Assembly: GCA_030147505.1 (NCBI GenBank)
Contig: JASBVG010000060.1
Span: 1-53,741, forward strand
Direction of reading: 5' to 3'
DNA length: 53,741 bases
From: Tardiphaga sp.
GTDB taxonomy: Bacteria > Pseudomonadota > Alphaproteobacteria > Rhizobiales > Xanthobacteraceae
Shown here: positions 44,140 through 53,652 of the stretch, one piece after another
How the letters are laid out: each line of letters starts with the position of its first letter
Numbering within the stretch: position 1 is the first letter of the stretch
The notes under the pieces: model-generated
Database searches by the model: none
What the model was told of the DNA's origin: nothing
Seen by the model: the letters and a program-made list of their open reading frames with translations, nothing else
Program-made: the position numbers and the translations under genes

Positions 44140-45165
44140 ATGCTGAAGAAACTGACTGCCCTCGCCTTTTCGAGCGTGTTGCTCGTAAGCACCGCTTCCG
44201 CGCAGGAGACGACGATCAAGTTCACGCTCGGTTGGAAGACGCAGGGCAGCGATGCCGCCTTCTTCTATGCGAAGGACAAGGGCTATTTCAAACAAGAAGG
44301 CCTGAACGTCGTCATCGATCAGGGCGAAGGCTCGGGCGCTACGGTGACCCGCATCATGTCGGGTGCATGGGATGCCGGCTTCGGCGACGTCAATGCCATC
44401 ATTCAGAACTCATCGACGCGTCCGCAGGATGCGCCGGTCATGGTCTATATGATGTGGAACCAGCCGCCCTTCTCGATCGTCACCAAGAATTCCAGCGGCA
44501 TCAAGACCATCAAGGATTTCGAGGGTCGCACGCTCGGCGGCGCACAGGGCACGCCGACGACGCGGCTGCTACCGGTTTTCATCCAGAAGAACGGCCTAGC
44601 GGCCGACAAGATCAAGGTGTCGAACATGGCGCCGAACCTGCAGGAACCGATGCTGATCAAGGGCGATATCGATGCAGCGCTCGTGTTCAACATCACCAGC
44701 TACTTCAACCTGGTGCTGAACCGCCAGGACCCCGACAAAGACTTCAAGTGGTTCTCATTCGGCGAATTCGGCCTCGATCTCTATTCCAACGGCGTGATGG
44801 TCTCGCAAAAACTGCTGACCTCCAATCCGAAGGCTGTGGCGGGTCTCGTCCGCGCCATCAACAAGGCCAATATCGCCATCGCCAACGACCAGAATGAAGC
44901 CATGAAGTCGGTCGTCGCATATGACAATCTGGTCGATGTGCCCGTCGAGAAGCGCCGCATGCAATTCGCCTTTGAGAAACTGATGGTTTCGCCTGAAATG
45001 AAGGAGATCGGCATCGGCGACATCAAGGACGAGCGCATGGCCCGTGCCATCGGCATGGTGGTGGAAGGCTATGAGCTCAAGCGCACACCGACGCCGAAGG
45101 AGATCTTCTCGCGCGATTTCTTGCCGCCGCGCGGCGAGCGCGAGCTGATCTATACGGCGAACTGA
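44140..45165 (+). CDS. NMT1/THI5-like ABC substrate-binding protein
   Basis: The ATG at 44140 follows AGGAG and gives 341 residues. The signal peptide is MLKKLTALAFSSVLLVSTAS, ending near ASA-QE. The mature protein has the SsuA/THI5 pattern: FTLGWKTQGSDAAFFYAKDK, GYFKQEGLNVVIDQGEGSGA, GDVNAIIQNSSTRPQDAPVM and KDFEGRTLGGAQGTPTTRLL. This family binds pyrimidines, sulfonates, nitrate or related small compounds. The following amidohydrolase suggests the ligand carries a hydrolysable C-N bond. Confidence 0.94.
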   Translation: MLKKLTALAFSSVLLVSTASAQETTIKFTLGWKTQGSDAAFFYAKDKGYFKQEGLNVVIDQGEGSGATVTRIMSGAWDAGFGDVNAIIQNSSTRPQDAPVMVYMMWNQPPFSIVTKNSSGIKTIKDFEGRTLGGAQGTPTTRLLPVFIQKNGLAADKIKVSNMAPNLQEPMLIKGDIDAALVFNITSYFNLVLNRQDPDKDFKWFSFGEFGLDLYSNGVMVSQKLLTSNPKAVAGLVRAINKANIAIANDQNEAMKSVVAYDNLVDVPVEKRRMQFAFEKLMVSPEMKEIGIGDIKDERMARAIGMVVEGYELKRTPTPKEIFSRDFLPPRGERELIYTAN

Positions 45166-45173
45166 TAGCGCTT

Positions 45174-46613
45174 ATGATGGAGGTTCTGTCTGCCACACAT
45201 GTCTTTACCAGCACCGACCGGGGCCTCGTGCCTCAGGCCAGCATCGCTTACGCGAATGGCTTGATCACGGAGGTTTCGACCGGCGCAGTGACATCGCCGC
45301 AGACGAACCATCTTGTTATCCCCGCGCTGGTCAACGCACACGACCATGCACGGCCCTCCATGACCTCCTTCGGTGCGTCGGGTATGCCGCTGGAGTCGTG
45401 GATTCTCCGCTCCGCATTCGGCACCCCGCCGGATGCCTATCTCGCCGCCGCCGTTTCGCTCGCACGCTCGGCTCGCGCGGGCTGCAGCGGCGCGATGCTC
45501 CATTATACGCGCCCAAGCGGCAAACTGCAGATCGTCGATGAGGCGATTGCCATCGGCAAAGCCGCCAGGGATGTTGGCATCCGGCTCGCTTTCGCGTTGG
45601 CAGTGCGCGACCAGAACCCGCTGGTCTATGGCGATAGCGGCGATGTATTGTCGGTTTTATCGGATGATGACCGCCGTACGATCCACGACCTGTTCATTCG
45701 CCCAAGCCCGCCACCATCCGAATATCTCGATCGCGTCGACGCAATACATGCAGCCATCGCAGGCCCGATGATCGACGTGCAATACGGTCCGGCCGGCGTG
45801 CAGTGGTGCTCGCCAGCGCTCCTTGAAGCCATCGCAGAGCGGTCGGCCGCGACCGGCCGGCGCATCCATATGCATCTGCTCGAGACCATTTATCAGCGCC
45901 AGTGGGCCGACCGCGCCTTCCCGGGCGGCGTGGTGTGTTTTCTCAAGGATATCGGCCTGTTGTCAGAGCGCTTGACTGTCGCCCATTGTATCCACGCCCG
46001 GCCGGACGAACTCGACATGATCGCGGAAGCCGGCGCTACCATCGTGACCAATTTCAGCTCCAACCTGCACCTTCATTCCGGCTTCCCGCCCATCGCGGAC
46101 GCCCATCATCGCGGCTGCAGAGTTGCGGTCGGTATCGACGGTGTTGCGCTAGATGAAGACGACGATGCGATCCGCGAGATGCGGCTCGTGCAAATGGGCC
46201 ATGGTGGCATGGGTTTCGAGCGGACATGGAGCCGGGAGGAGTTTCTGTCACTGGCCGTGTGCAATGGGCGAAAATCCATCGGTGCGCCGGGCAAAGGCGC
46301 GCTCGCGGCCGGAGAAGCTGCAGATTTCGTCGTGCTCGATATCGGTCAACTCGATCGCGATGCAATCATGCCGGTGAATCCGATCGACATGCTGTTTGCC
46401 CGTGGCAATAGCAGTTGCGTGCGCGAAGTCATCGTTAATGGTCGCACGATCTGCCGCGACAATAAGCTCGCTGGCGTCGATCTGAACGCAATGGAGACCG
46501 AGATCCGCGCGATGTATCGCGCAAGCGTTCCGCAATTCAAGGCATTAGAACGTGCCTGGAAGCCACTCGAAACTGCCTTGGCGCATTGGTTCAGGCATCA
46601 AGGCTGTTGTTAG
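45174..46613 (+). CDS. Metal-dependent amidohydrolase (cytosine deaminase/ATZ-TRZ-like)
   Basis: The 479-residue protein begins 8 bp after the binding protein gene. The metal-ligand set of subtype III amidohydrolases is visible: H56-D-H58 in NAHDHARPSM, H234 in HMHLLETIYQRQ, H271 in VAHCIHARPDEL and D322 in VGIDGVALDEDDD, plus the segment VTNFSSNLHLHSGFPPIADA. The C-terminal beta domain has PIDMLFARGNSSCVREVIVN. Relatives deaminate or dechlorinate nitrogen heterocycles (cytosine, guanine, triazines). The substrate here is unknown; its genetic linkage to an importer suggests the imported compound. Confidence 0.92.
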   Translation: MMEVLSATHVFTSTDRGLVPQASIAYANGLITEVSTGAVTSPQTNHLVIPALVNAHDHARPSMTSFGASGMPLESWILRSAFGTPPDAYLAAAVSLARSARAGCSGAMLHYTRPSGKLQIVDEAIAIGKAARDVGIRLAFALAVRDQNPLVYGDSGDVLSVLSDDDRRTIHDLFIRPSPPPSEYLDRVDAIHAAIAGPMIDVQYGPAGVQWCSPALLEAIAERSAATGRRIHMHLLETIYQRQWADRAFPGGVVCFLKDIGLLSERLTVAHCIHARPDELDMIAEAGATIVTNFSSNLHLHSGFPPIADAHHRGCRVAVGIDGVALDEDDDAIREMRLVQMGHGGMGFERTWSREEFLSLAVCNGRKSIGAPGKGALAAGEAADFVVLDIGQLDRDAIMPVNPIDMLFARGNSSCVREVIVNGRTICRDNKLAGVDLNAMETEIRAMYRASVPQFKALERAWKPLETALAHWFRHQGCC

Positions 46614-46632
46614 CACCAGATACTCGAATGCC

Positions 46633-47166
46633 TCAATTCACTTGCCGCTTCTCAAGCTTTCTCGCCAGCGTCCGGCGATGCATGCCGAGACGACGGGCTG
46701 TTTCGGAAATGTTGAAATCGCTCTCGACCAACGTTTGATGAATGCGCTCCCATTCCAGGGTCTTGATGGAGGTCGGCCGTTCGGTGAGCGCAACTTGCGT
46801 ATCCCCAGCCGCCTTCTGGAAGGCCTCCTCGATGTCGTCAGTATTGGATGGCTTGGCCAGATAGTGGCAAGCGCCGAGCTTGATGGCCTCCACCGCGGTC
46901 GCGATACTGGCATAGCCCGTGAGAACGACGATCAGCATATTCCTGCTCAGCGCATGCAGCGCCTCGACGCAAGCCAAGCCCGAAGCGCCGGCGAGTTTGA
47001 GATCGACCACCGCATAGCCCGGCACCTTGTCACCGAGCACTTCGGTGAGCGTCTCGAAACCTTCCGCATGCAGCACATTGTAGCCGCGGCGCTCGAAGGA
47101 GCGCTTCAGGGTGCGGGCAAACCCTTCATCGTCTTCGACGATGATCAAGAGACGTTCATCGGACAT
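46633..47166 (-). CDS. regR: Redox response regulator RegR/ActR/PrrA type
   Basis: This 177-residue protein has a receiver domain with acidic triad E11/D12/D13 (IIVEDDEGF), phosphoacceptor Asp55 (YAVVDLKLAGASGL) and the conserved lysine (HYLAKPSNTDD), then a short linker with prolines and a Fis-like helix-turn-helix NISETARRLGMHRRTLARKL. This is the RegA/PrrA/ActR/RegR family, which controls respiration, nitrogen fixation and carbon metabolism with oxygen or redox state. Its start overlaps the kinase gene by 11 bp. Confidence 0.95.
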   Translation of the reverse strand: MSDERLLIIVEDDEGFARTLKRSFERRGYNVLHAEGFETLTEVLGDKVPGYAVVDLKLAGASGLACVEALHALSRNMLIVVLTGYASIATAVEAIKLGACHYLAKPSNTDDIEEAFQKAAGDTQVALTERPTSIKTLEWERIHQTLVESDFNISETARRLGMHRRTLARKLEKRQVN

Positions 47167-48541
47167 GTCTATGCGCTCCTATCGCGAGGGCAGACAGAGG
47201 CAAGGATAGCGTCACGACGGCCCCGCCGACAGGCCGATTGTCTGCCATGACCGAACCGCCCAGCTTGCGGACGGCATTGACCACCAGGAACAGACCGAGC
47301 CCGCGACCGGACCGGCCCTTGCTCGAGTTATACGGCTTACCAAGATTGTCCAGCATTTCCTGCGCGAAACCGGGGCCCATATCGCTAACTTTCAACACCA
47401 GAGTATCCCGATCACGTTCGACGACGAGACGAATCCACAAGGGTGAAACTTCATTGGCATTGTCCAGCACATTGAAGATCATCTGCTTCAATGCAGAGTC
47501 GGAAACGATCGGCAGATCCTCGCCGAAGCGGTTCTCATAAACCAGTGCGCTGCTCGACCGCGCCGTGCGCCAATCCTCGACGAGTTCACCGAAGAAGCCA
47601 TTGACCGAGGTGACCACGGGCGCCTCGCCGCGCATGTCTCCGGCCGACATCAGGATGCCGGTGACGATCGACTTGCAGCGCTGCACATCGGCCTGCATCT
47701 CGGCGATTTCTTCCATCAGCTCGGGATCGCTGGCGAGCGTCGGCATGCGTCGCCAATCGCTGAGGATCACGGAGAGCGACGCCAGAGGCGTGCCAAGCTC
47801 ATGCGCAGCGCCGGAAGCAAGCAGGCCCATACGGACGATATGATTCTCCTCGGCGGCCTGCTGGCGTAGCGCAGCAAGGCCATTGTCGCGATCGCGTAGA
47901 TTACGCGCTATGCGCGTCATGAAGACGACGATCAGTGCCGCGTCGAGCACGAAACAGATCAGCGTGCCCCAAATGTGCAGCTGAAACAGATAGTCCGCCA
48001 TCGCGGGCGGCAGCGCGAGCGGGCGATGAAACACGATCAACCCGGCGAAGCACAGGCAGGCCACAACGACGATTACCCAGGTGAAGCGTACGTTGAGCAG
48101 CATCGCACCCAGTGTCACCTGCAGCAGATAGAGCGACACGAAGGGATTGGTGGCGCCGCCGCTGAGATAGAGCTGCGCCGTCAGCGCGGCGACATCGAGC
48201 AGCAACAGCATGAGCAGCTCGCGATCGCGCGCGTCGGTCTGTTTGCGTAGCCATTCCTGACTGATGACATTGAGAAAGATCGAGCCGCACAGCACCGAGA
48301 TCATCGGCATCAGCGGCAGCTCGACGCCCATCACGAAGTGGACGAAACCAATGGTGAGAACCTGGCCGACCACCGCGATCCAGCGCAACTGGATCAGCAG
48401 GTTGATGTTCTTGACGTTGGTTGTTTCATCGAGCGGCAATGTGGCGCGCGAGACGCCAGCCGCGCGAGCAGTGCGCGGAACGGCATCCGGCCCGACGCCG
48501 GCTCCGTTCGATCCAACTGTACTGCTAGAGAGACCCTGCAT
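47156..48541 (-). CDS. regS: Redox sensor kinase RegS/ActS/PrrB type
   Basis: The 461-residue protein has about six membrane helices (about 47-212) with the quinone-binding motif GGATNPF (128-134), characteristic of RegB. The H-box GAAHELGTPLASLS has the phosphorylated His247; the redox-active cysteine of RegB corresponds to Cys289 in DVQRCKSIV. The HATPase domain has NVLDNANEVSPL and DMGPGFA and GRGLGLFLVVNAVRKLGG. It should sense quinone and oxygen state and phosphorylate RegR. The gene follows surf1 and the cyo genes on the same strand. Confidence 0.95.
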   Translation of the reverse strand: MQGLSSSTVGSNGAGVGPDAVPRTARAAGVSRATLPLDETTNVKNINLLIQLRWIAVVGQVLTIGFVHFVMGVELPLMPMISVLCGSIFLNVISQEWLRKQTDARDRELLMLLLLDVAALTAQLYLSGGATNPFVSLYLLQVTLGAMLLNVRFTWVIVVVACLCFAGLIVFHRPLALPPAMADYLFQLHIWGTLICFVLDAALIVVFMTRIARNLRDRDNGLAALRQQAAEENHIVRMGLLASGAAHELGTPLASLSVILSDWRRMPTLASDPELMEEIAEMQADVQRCKSIVTGILMSAGDMRGEAPVVTSVNGFFGELVEDWRTARSSSALVYENRFGEDLPIVSDSALKQMIFNVLDNANEVSPLWIRLVVERDRDTLVLKVSDMGPGFAQEMLDNLGKPYNSSKGRSGRGLGLFLVVNAVRKLGGSVMADNRPVGGAVVTLSLPLSALAIGAHRHVR

Positions 48542-48600
48542 CTCGCACCGTCATGCGCGACACGCGCGGCCATGCTCCGGCCGGCGTGACATCCGTCATG

Positions 48601-49353
48601 TCATACGCGAGATGGTGATTTTTTCCGAATCCGCCACTCGTCACGCCCGACATAGAGGGTGCCGGCCACCAGCATGACAGCGAGGCCGAACCAGGTCAGC
48701 GCATAAACCGCGTGATTGTTCGGGAACGAGACCACCGTCAGGCCGCCATGGGGCTGCCCAGGAGCATCCAGTGACTTGTCGGCATCGATGAAGTATGGCG
48801 CGACAGCACCGAGCTTCTGGCTTTCGGCGATCTCGGCGACATCCCTGGAGAACCAGCGTCCGGCGGCAGGATCGTTGTTACGCAAGAAGCCGCCTTTGGG
48901 CTCGGAGATGCGCAACAGGCCAGTGACCGTCACCGGCGAAACCGGAGCGGCAAAAGCATTCGCCTTGCGCTCGTCCGGGCTGATGAAACCGCGATTGACG
49001 AGAACGGTGAAGCCGACATCGGTGCGAAACGGCGTCAATACCCAAGAGCCGGCGCCAAGATCAGAGACCGCTTGCACGAGCACGTCTTTGCCTGGCACGA
49101 AGCTGCCGGCGGCGCGGACGCGGCGGTATTCGTCGTCCTTGCGGGAAATGGCCAGCCACGCCGCAGGCCCGGGTGCAGCGTCGGGTGCGGCGTGGCTGCG
49201 CTGATCGACACGCGCGATCAGATCCAGTTTCCAGGCGCGGCGCTCGACCTGCCAGATGCCGAGCGACACGAAGCCTGCAATGCCGAGGATGGCGAGAACC
49301 GCCAGCACAGAGAGCGTGACCGTGCCGCGCGGCGCGCGGTCGGTGTCGCTCAT
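48601..49353 (-). CDS. SURF1-family oxidase assembly protein
   Basis: This 250-residue protein has the SURF1 layout: an N-terminal membrane helix (LSVLAVLAILGIAGFVSLGI), the motif GIWQVERRAWKLDLIARVDQ, the central FVPGKDVLVQAV and TVLVNRGFISPDERK, and a C-terminal membrane helix (YALTWFGLAVMLVAGTLYVG). SURF1 proteins assist haem insertion into haem-copper oxidases. Its ATG overlaps the cyoD stop by 1 bp, so it probably serves this quinol oxidase. Confidence 0.92.
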   Translation of the reverse strand: MSDTDRAPRGTVTLSVLAVLAILGIAGFVSLGIWQVERRAWKLDLIARVDQRSHAAPDAAPGPAAWLAISRKDDEYRRVRAAGSFVPGKDVLVQAVSDLGAGSWVLTPFRTDVGFTVLVNRGFISPDERKANAFAAPVSPVTVTGLLRISEPKGGFLRNNDPAAGRWFSRDVAEIAESQKLGAVAPYFIDADKSLDAPGQPHGGLTVVSFPNNHAVYALTWFGLAVMLVAGTLYVGRDEWRIRKKSPSRV

Positions 49354-49748
49354 CAGGGCATGTTCCTCATATCGTGGACGGGCATCATGTTGACATTGAG
49401 GTGATACATCACCCAGAGCGAGCCGCTCAGCGCGATGACCACGACAATGACCGTGAAGATCAGCGCCATCATGGTCCAGCCGCCATCCGACGTCGTGTTC
49501 ATGTGCAGGAAGTAGACCATGTGAACCACGATCTGCACCATGGCCATGGCGACGATGATCGCGATGGTCCAGTTCCTGTTCTCGATCGCGCCGGTCATCA
49601 CCAGATAGAACGGGATGGCGGTGAGAATGACCGAGAGGATGAAGCCGGTCATGTAGGATTTGAAAGAACCATGATCGCGACCGTCATCATGGCCGTGGCC
49701 ATGCGCGTGATCGTCGTGACCGTGGCCGGCATGTGCGTCAGCGTTCAT
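49353..49748 (-). CDS. cyoD: Cytochrome o ubiquinol oxidase subunit IV
   Basis: The 131-residue protein has three membrane helices as in CyoD (SYMTGFILSVILTAIPFYLV, NWTIAIIVAMAMVQIVVHMV, MALIFTVIVVVIALSGSLWV). Its N-terminal 30 residues are very rich in His, Asp and Gly (HGHDDHAHGHGHDDGRDHG), a possible metal-binding tail. CyoD assists assembly and stability of the bo3 oxidase. The gene is overlapped on both sides by cyoC and surf1. Confidence 0.94.
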   Translation of the reverse strand: MNADAHAGHGHDDHAHGHGHDDGRDHGSFKSYMTGFILSVILTAIPFYLVMTGAIENRNWTIAIIVAMAMVQIVVHMVYFLHMNTTSDGGWTMMALIFTVIVVVIALSGSLWVMYHLNVNMMPVHDMRNMP

Positions 49749-50374
49749 CGCACGGCTCCCATCAGATACACGAAGGTGAAGACGCCGATCCAGACGACGT
49801 CAAGGAAGTGCCAGAACATGCTGAGGCACATCAGGCGGCGCTGGTTGGCCTCGATGAGGCCGAACTTCGCTACCTGCACCATCAGCACCACCAGCCAGAT
49901 GATACCGAAGGTCACGTGCAGACCATGGGTGCCGACCAGCGTGAAGAAGGACGACAGGAAGGCGCTGCGCCACCAGCCGGCACCTTCGTGGATCATGTGG
50001 TGGAACTCATAGAGTTCTATGCTCAGGAAGGCGAGACCGAACAGGCCGGTAATGGCCAGCCACATCTGGGTCGCGCCGATCTTGCCCTTCTGCATCTCCA
50101 GCATGGCGAAGCCATAGGTGATGGACGAAAAGAGCAGCATAGCCGTGTTGAGCGCAACCAGCTTGAGGTCGAACAGATCCTTCGGGCCGGGGCCCGCAGC
50201 ATAACTGGTGCCGAGCACGCCGAACGTCGCGAACAGCATCGCAAAGATCAGGCAGTCGCTCATCAGGTAGAGCCAGAAGCCGAGCATGGTGCTCTGGCCG
50301 GGCGGATGATCGTGTTCGTCGGCGACGTAGAAGACCGGCGCCTCGCCGTTCAGGGTTTGGGTCGGTGCGTTCAT
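49745..50374 (-). CDS. cyoC: Cytochrome o ubiquinol oxidase subunit III
   Basis: This 209-residue protein has five membrane helices with the subunit III pattern: [20 protein letters not shown], the loop STMLGFW, and [20 protein letters not shown] with [20 protein letters not shown]. It has the shorter CyoC form, not the seven-helix form of cytochrome c oxidase. It overlaps cyoB and cyoD by 4 bp each. Confidence 0.96.
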   Translation of the reverse strand: MNAPTQTLNGEAPVFYVADEHDHPPGQSTMLGFWLYLMSDCLIFAMLFATFGVLGTSYAAGPGPKDLFDLKLVALNTAMLLFSSITYGFAMLEMQKGKIGATQMWLAITGLFGLAFLSIELYEFHHMIHEGAGWWRSAFLSSFFTLVGTHGLHVTFGIIWLVVLMVQVAKFGLIEANQRRLMCLSMFWHFLDVVWIGVFTFVYLMGAVR

Positions 50375-52398
50375 GATGCGGCCTGTGCTGCCAGGAGCTT
50401 GGTGCGCTCGGCTTCCGTGCTGATGACCTGATCCACCGGAATGTGGAAGTCACGTTTGTAGTTGAACGTGTGATAGATCGCACCGGCGATGAGCGCGACG
50501 AAACACACGGCCGCTAGCGCCCACATATACCAGATCAGCGCGAAGCCGAGAGCGGTAGCGAAGCCCGAGAGAATGATGCCCGCGCCGGTGTTCTTCGGCA
50601 TATGAATCGGCTTGAAACCTTGCAGCGGGCGTTGATAGCCGCGGCTCTTCATGTCGTACCAGGCGTCGTTGTCATGCACGACCGGCGTGAAGGCAAAGTT
50701 GTAGTCCGGCGGCGGCGAGGAGGTTGCCCATTCCAGCGTACGGCCGTTCCACGGATCTCCGGTGTGGTCGGCCAGCTCCTTGCGCTTCCAGATGCTGACG
50801 GCGATCTGCAACAACAAGGCGCCGATGCCGGCCGCGATCATCGCAGCACCAATGCCGGCGATGATGAACCAGATCTGCAGCGATGGATCGTCGAACACGC
50901 GCATGCGGCGGGTGACGCCCATGAAGCCGAGTACATAGAGCGGCGTGAAGGCAACCCAGAAGCCGACCACCCAGAACCAGAACGAAACCTTGCCCCAGAA
51001 CTCGTCGAGCTTGAAGCCGAACGCCTTCGGGAACCAGAAATTGATCGCCGCGAACACACCGAACACCACGCCGCCGATGATCACGTTGTGGAAGTGAGCG
51101 ATCAGGAACAGCGAGTTATGCAGCACGAAGTCGGCCGGCGGAATTGCCAGCATGACACCGGTCATGCCACCGATGACGAAGGTCAGCATGAAGGCGACGG
51201 TCCACATCATCGGAAGATCGAACCGGATGCGGCCGCGATACATGGTGAACAGCCAGTTGAATATCTTCGCGCCCGTGGGGATCGAGATGATCATGGTCGT
51301 GATTCCGAAGAAGGAATTCACACTCGCGCCCGAGCCCATGGTGAAGAAGTGATGCAGCCAGACGAGGTACGACAGGATCGTGATGACGATCGTGGCGTAG
51401 ACCATCGAGGTGTAGCCGAACAGCTTCTTGCCCGAGAATGTCGAGGTCACTTCCGAGAACACGCCGAACAGCGGCAGGATCAGGATGTAGACTTCCGGGT
51501 GGCCCCAGATCCAGATCAGGTTCACGTACATCATCGGATTGCCGCCGAGATCGTTCGTGAAGAAGTTGGTGCCGACATAGCGATCGAGCGACAGCAGGGC
51601 GAGACACGCGGTCAGAACCGGGAAGGACGCGACGATCAGGACGTTGGTGCAGAGCGAGGTCCAGGTGAAGACCGGCATCTTCATCATGGTCATGCCGGGG
51701 CAGCGCATCTTCACGATGGTCGCAATCAGGTTGATACCTGATAGCGTCGTGCCGACACCGGCCACCTGTAGCGCCCATATGTAATAGTCAACGCCGACAT
51801 CGGGGCTGTATCCGATATTCGACAGCGGCGGATAGGCCAGCCAGCCGGTCTTGGCGAACTCTCCGACAAACAGCGAGATCATGACGAGGATGGCGCCGCC
51901 GGTGGTCATCCAGAACGAGAAATTGTTCAGGAACGGGAACGAGACGTCGCGGGCACCGATCTGCAGCGGCACGATGTAGTTCATAAGGCCGGTGACGAAG
52001 GGCATCGCCACGAAAAAGATCATGATCACGCCATGGGCGGTGAACACCTGATCGTAGTGATGCGCATTCAGATAGCCTTCAGAGCCGTTGAAGGCGAGCG
52101 CTTGCTGCAGACGCATCATGACCGCGTCAGAGAAGCCGCGCAGGAACATCACAAGACCGAGGATCATATACATGATGCCGATCTTCTTGTGGTCCACGCT
52201 GGTGAACCACTCCTTCCAGAGATAGCCCCACAGCCTGAAGTAAGTCAGGCCGGCCACGAGCGCGATGCCACCGAGCGCAACAGCGCAGAAGGTGACGACA
52301 ACGATCGGCTCGTGCAGCGGCAGCGATTCAAAGGTGAGACGGCCGAAAAGGAGCTTGGCCAGCCCGGTGTTTTCAGCAATTCCGGTTGCAGCAGACAT
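50371..52398 (-). CDS. cyoB: Cytochrome o ubiquinol oxidase subunit I
   Basis: The 675-residue protein is the haem-copper catalytic subunit. It has the haem/copper ligands in [20 protein letters not shown], the His-Tyr crosslink region [14 protein letters not shown], the CuB histidines in [14 protein letters not shown], and the haem ligands in [20 protein letters not shown]. Proton-path segments such as [19 protein letters not shown] are present. Length and extra helices at both ends are those of CyoB rather than CtaD. It reduces oxygen to water using ubiquinol and pumps protons. Confidence 0.98.
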   Translation of the reverse strand: MSAATGIAENTGLAKLLFGRLTFESLPLHEPIVVVTFCAVALGGIALVAGLTYFRLWGYLWKEWFTSVDHKKIGIMYMILGLVMFLRGFSDAVMMRLQQALAFNGSEGYLNAHHYDQVFTAHGVIMIFFVAMPFVTGLMNYIVPLQIGARDVSFPFLNNFSFWMTTGGAILVMISLFVGEFAKTGWLAYPPLSNIGYSPDVGVDYYIWALQVAGVGTTLSGINLIATIVKMRCPGMTMMKMPVFTWTSLCTNVLIVASFPVLTACLALLSLDRYVGTNFFTNDLGGNPMMYVNLIWIWGHPEVYILILPLFGVFSEVTSTFSGKKLFGYTSMVYATIVITILSYLVWLHHFFTMGSGASVNSFFGITTMIISIPTGAKIFNWLFTMYRGRIRFDLPMMWTVAFMLTFVIGGMTGVMLAIPPADFVLHNSLFLIAHFHNVIIGGVVFGVFAAINFWFPKAFGFKLDEFWGKVSFWFWVVGFWVAFTPLYVLGFMGVTRRMRVFDDPSLQIWFIIAGIGAAMIAAGIGALLLQIAVSIWKRKELADHTGDPWNGRTLEWATSSPPPDYNFAFTPVVHDNDAWYDMKSRGYQRPLQGFKPIHMPKNTGAGIILSGFATALGFALIWYMWALAAVCFVALIAGAIYHTFNYKRDFHIPVDQVISTEAERTKLLAAQAAS

Positions 52399-52413
52399 GG
52401 GACTCGATCCGGA

Positions 52414-53580
52414 TCAGGTGTTGGAAGCGCGTCGCTCAACGGGCGGCGCAGGCGTGAATTGGAACGGTGCGGGCGCACGCGTGCGCGGCAGACCGGCGCC
52501 GCTCATCGGCGTCGGATCGCCCGGCGTCGTGGTGCGATCGGCAGCCTCGCGGATCGCATCCGCGACAGTGCAGACGCTGGCGACGTAATTTTTAACCGAA
52601 ACAGATCCATCGAGCTGAGAGACATTGTATTTCAGCGGCAGGATGTTGCGGGCGCTCGCGAGACCCATGCCACCCTTGCTGTCGATCGCCATCATCTCGC
52701 TCATGCACATCTTGCCGGGCTGGGCGCACTGATTGAGGATCAGCTTGTACAGATCGGCATCGACGCTGTTGTAGAGCTTCACCGGCACCTTCTCGCTCGG
52801 CTTTTCGAGTTCGAGATAGACGTCGCGGCTTAACTTGTCCTGGCTACCCTTGGCCTTGGCGATCCAGGCATCGAAGCCGGCCTGATCGACGCCATGGAAG
52901 GCGAAGCGCATATTGGAGAATCCCGCGCCCGAATAGTTGGCCGAGAAGCCTTCATACTTGCCAGGCTTGTTGATGACGGCGTGAAGCTTCGTCTCCATGC
53001 CGGGCATCGCATAGATCTGGCCGGCCAGCGCGGGGATGTAGAAGGAGTTCATCACCGAAGTGCCGGTGATCTTGAAGCGGATCTGGCGATCCACCGGAGC
53101 TGCGAGCTCGTTGACCGCAGCCACGCCATATTCCGGATAGATAAAGAGCCACTTCCAGTCGAGCGCAACAACCTCAACGACCAGCGGATCGTTCAACGTC
53201 GCGGCCTGACCTGGCGCGATGCGGTCGAGGCGACGGTATGGATCAAGCAGATGGGTGCTGCTCCAGGTCACGGCACCGAGGCAGATAATGATCAGCAGCG
53301 GCATCGCCCAGATCACGAGTTCGAGATGGGTCGAATGATCCCAGTCGGGCTCATATTGTGCTGCGGTGTTGGACTGGCGGTATTTCCAGGCGAAGAACAC
53401 CGTGAGCGCCATCACCGGAATGATGATGATGAGCATCAGCACGACGGACACGACGACGAGATCGCGCTGCTGCACCGCGATATCGCCCGCGGGATTCATG
53501 ACGACGAAATTGCAGCCACCCAGCAAGGCAACCAAGGGCAGCAGAAGGAGGATCCGTAGGCGGCTCAAGATGTTACCCAT
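52414..53580 (-). CDS. cyoA: Cytochrome o ubiquinol oxidase subunit II
   Basis: The 388-residue product is a lipoprotein with the lipobox LLGGC (acylated Cys23), two membrane helices (about 39-62 and 90-108) and a periplasmic cupredoxin domain. Where cytochrome c oxidases have the CuA cysteines, it reads FSANYSGAGFSNMRFAFHGV, without cysteine, which marks a quinol oxidase. A Pro-rich C-terminal tail (APAPFQFTPAPPVERR) is longer than in Escherichia coli CyoA. It heads the operon cyoABCD-surf1-regS-regR. A perfect palindrome lies upstream. Confidence 0.97.
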   Translation of the reverse strand: MGNILSRLRILLLLPLVALLGGCNFVVMNPAGDIAVQQRDLVVVSVVLMLIIIIPVMALTVFFAWKYRQSNTAAQYEPDWDHSTHLELVIWAMPLLIIICLGAVTWSSTHLLDPYRRLDRIAPGQAATLNDPLVVEVVALDWKWLFIYPEYGVAAVNELAAPVDRQIRFKITGTSVMNSFYIPALAGQIYAMPGMETKLHAVINKPGKYEGFSANYSGAGFSNMRFAFHGVDQAGFDAWIAKAKGSQDKLSRDVYLELEKPSEKVPVKLYNSVDADLYKLILNQCAQPGKMCMSEMMAIDSKGGMGLASARNILPLKYNVSQLDGSVSVKNYVASVCTVADAIREAADRTTTPGDPTPMSGAGLPRTRAPAPFQFTPAPPVERRASNT

Positions 53581-53631
53581 TCGATGATATCCGTTTGGGA
53601 CGCACGGTTAGGCGCATTTGCTGCACGGCAA

Positions 53632-53652
53632 CATTGGACAATTTGTCCAATG
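53632..53652. promoter_or_regulatory. Perfect operator-like palindrome upstream of cyoA
   Basis: CATTGGACAA-T-TTGTCCAATG is a perfect 10-bp inverted repeat around a single base, 52-72 bp upstream of the cyoA start. A TTGACG hexamer lies upstream on the same (minus) strand at 53679-53684 and could be a -35, but no good -10 follows. The dyad suits a dimeric repressor; the regulator is unknown. Confidence 0.6.

Noticed and set aside
50602..51741. A forward frame antisense to cyoB
   Set aside because: The translation is dominated by Asp, Glu, His and Arg, typical of a shadow frame opposite a membrane protein gene.
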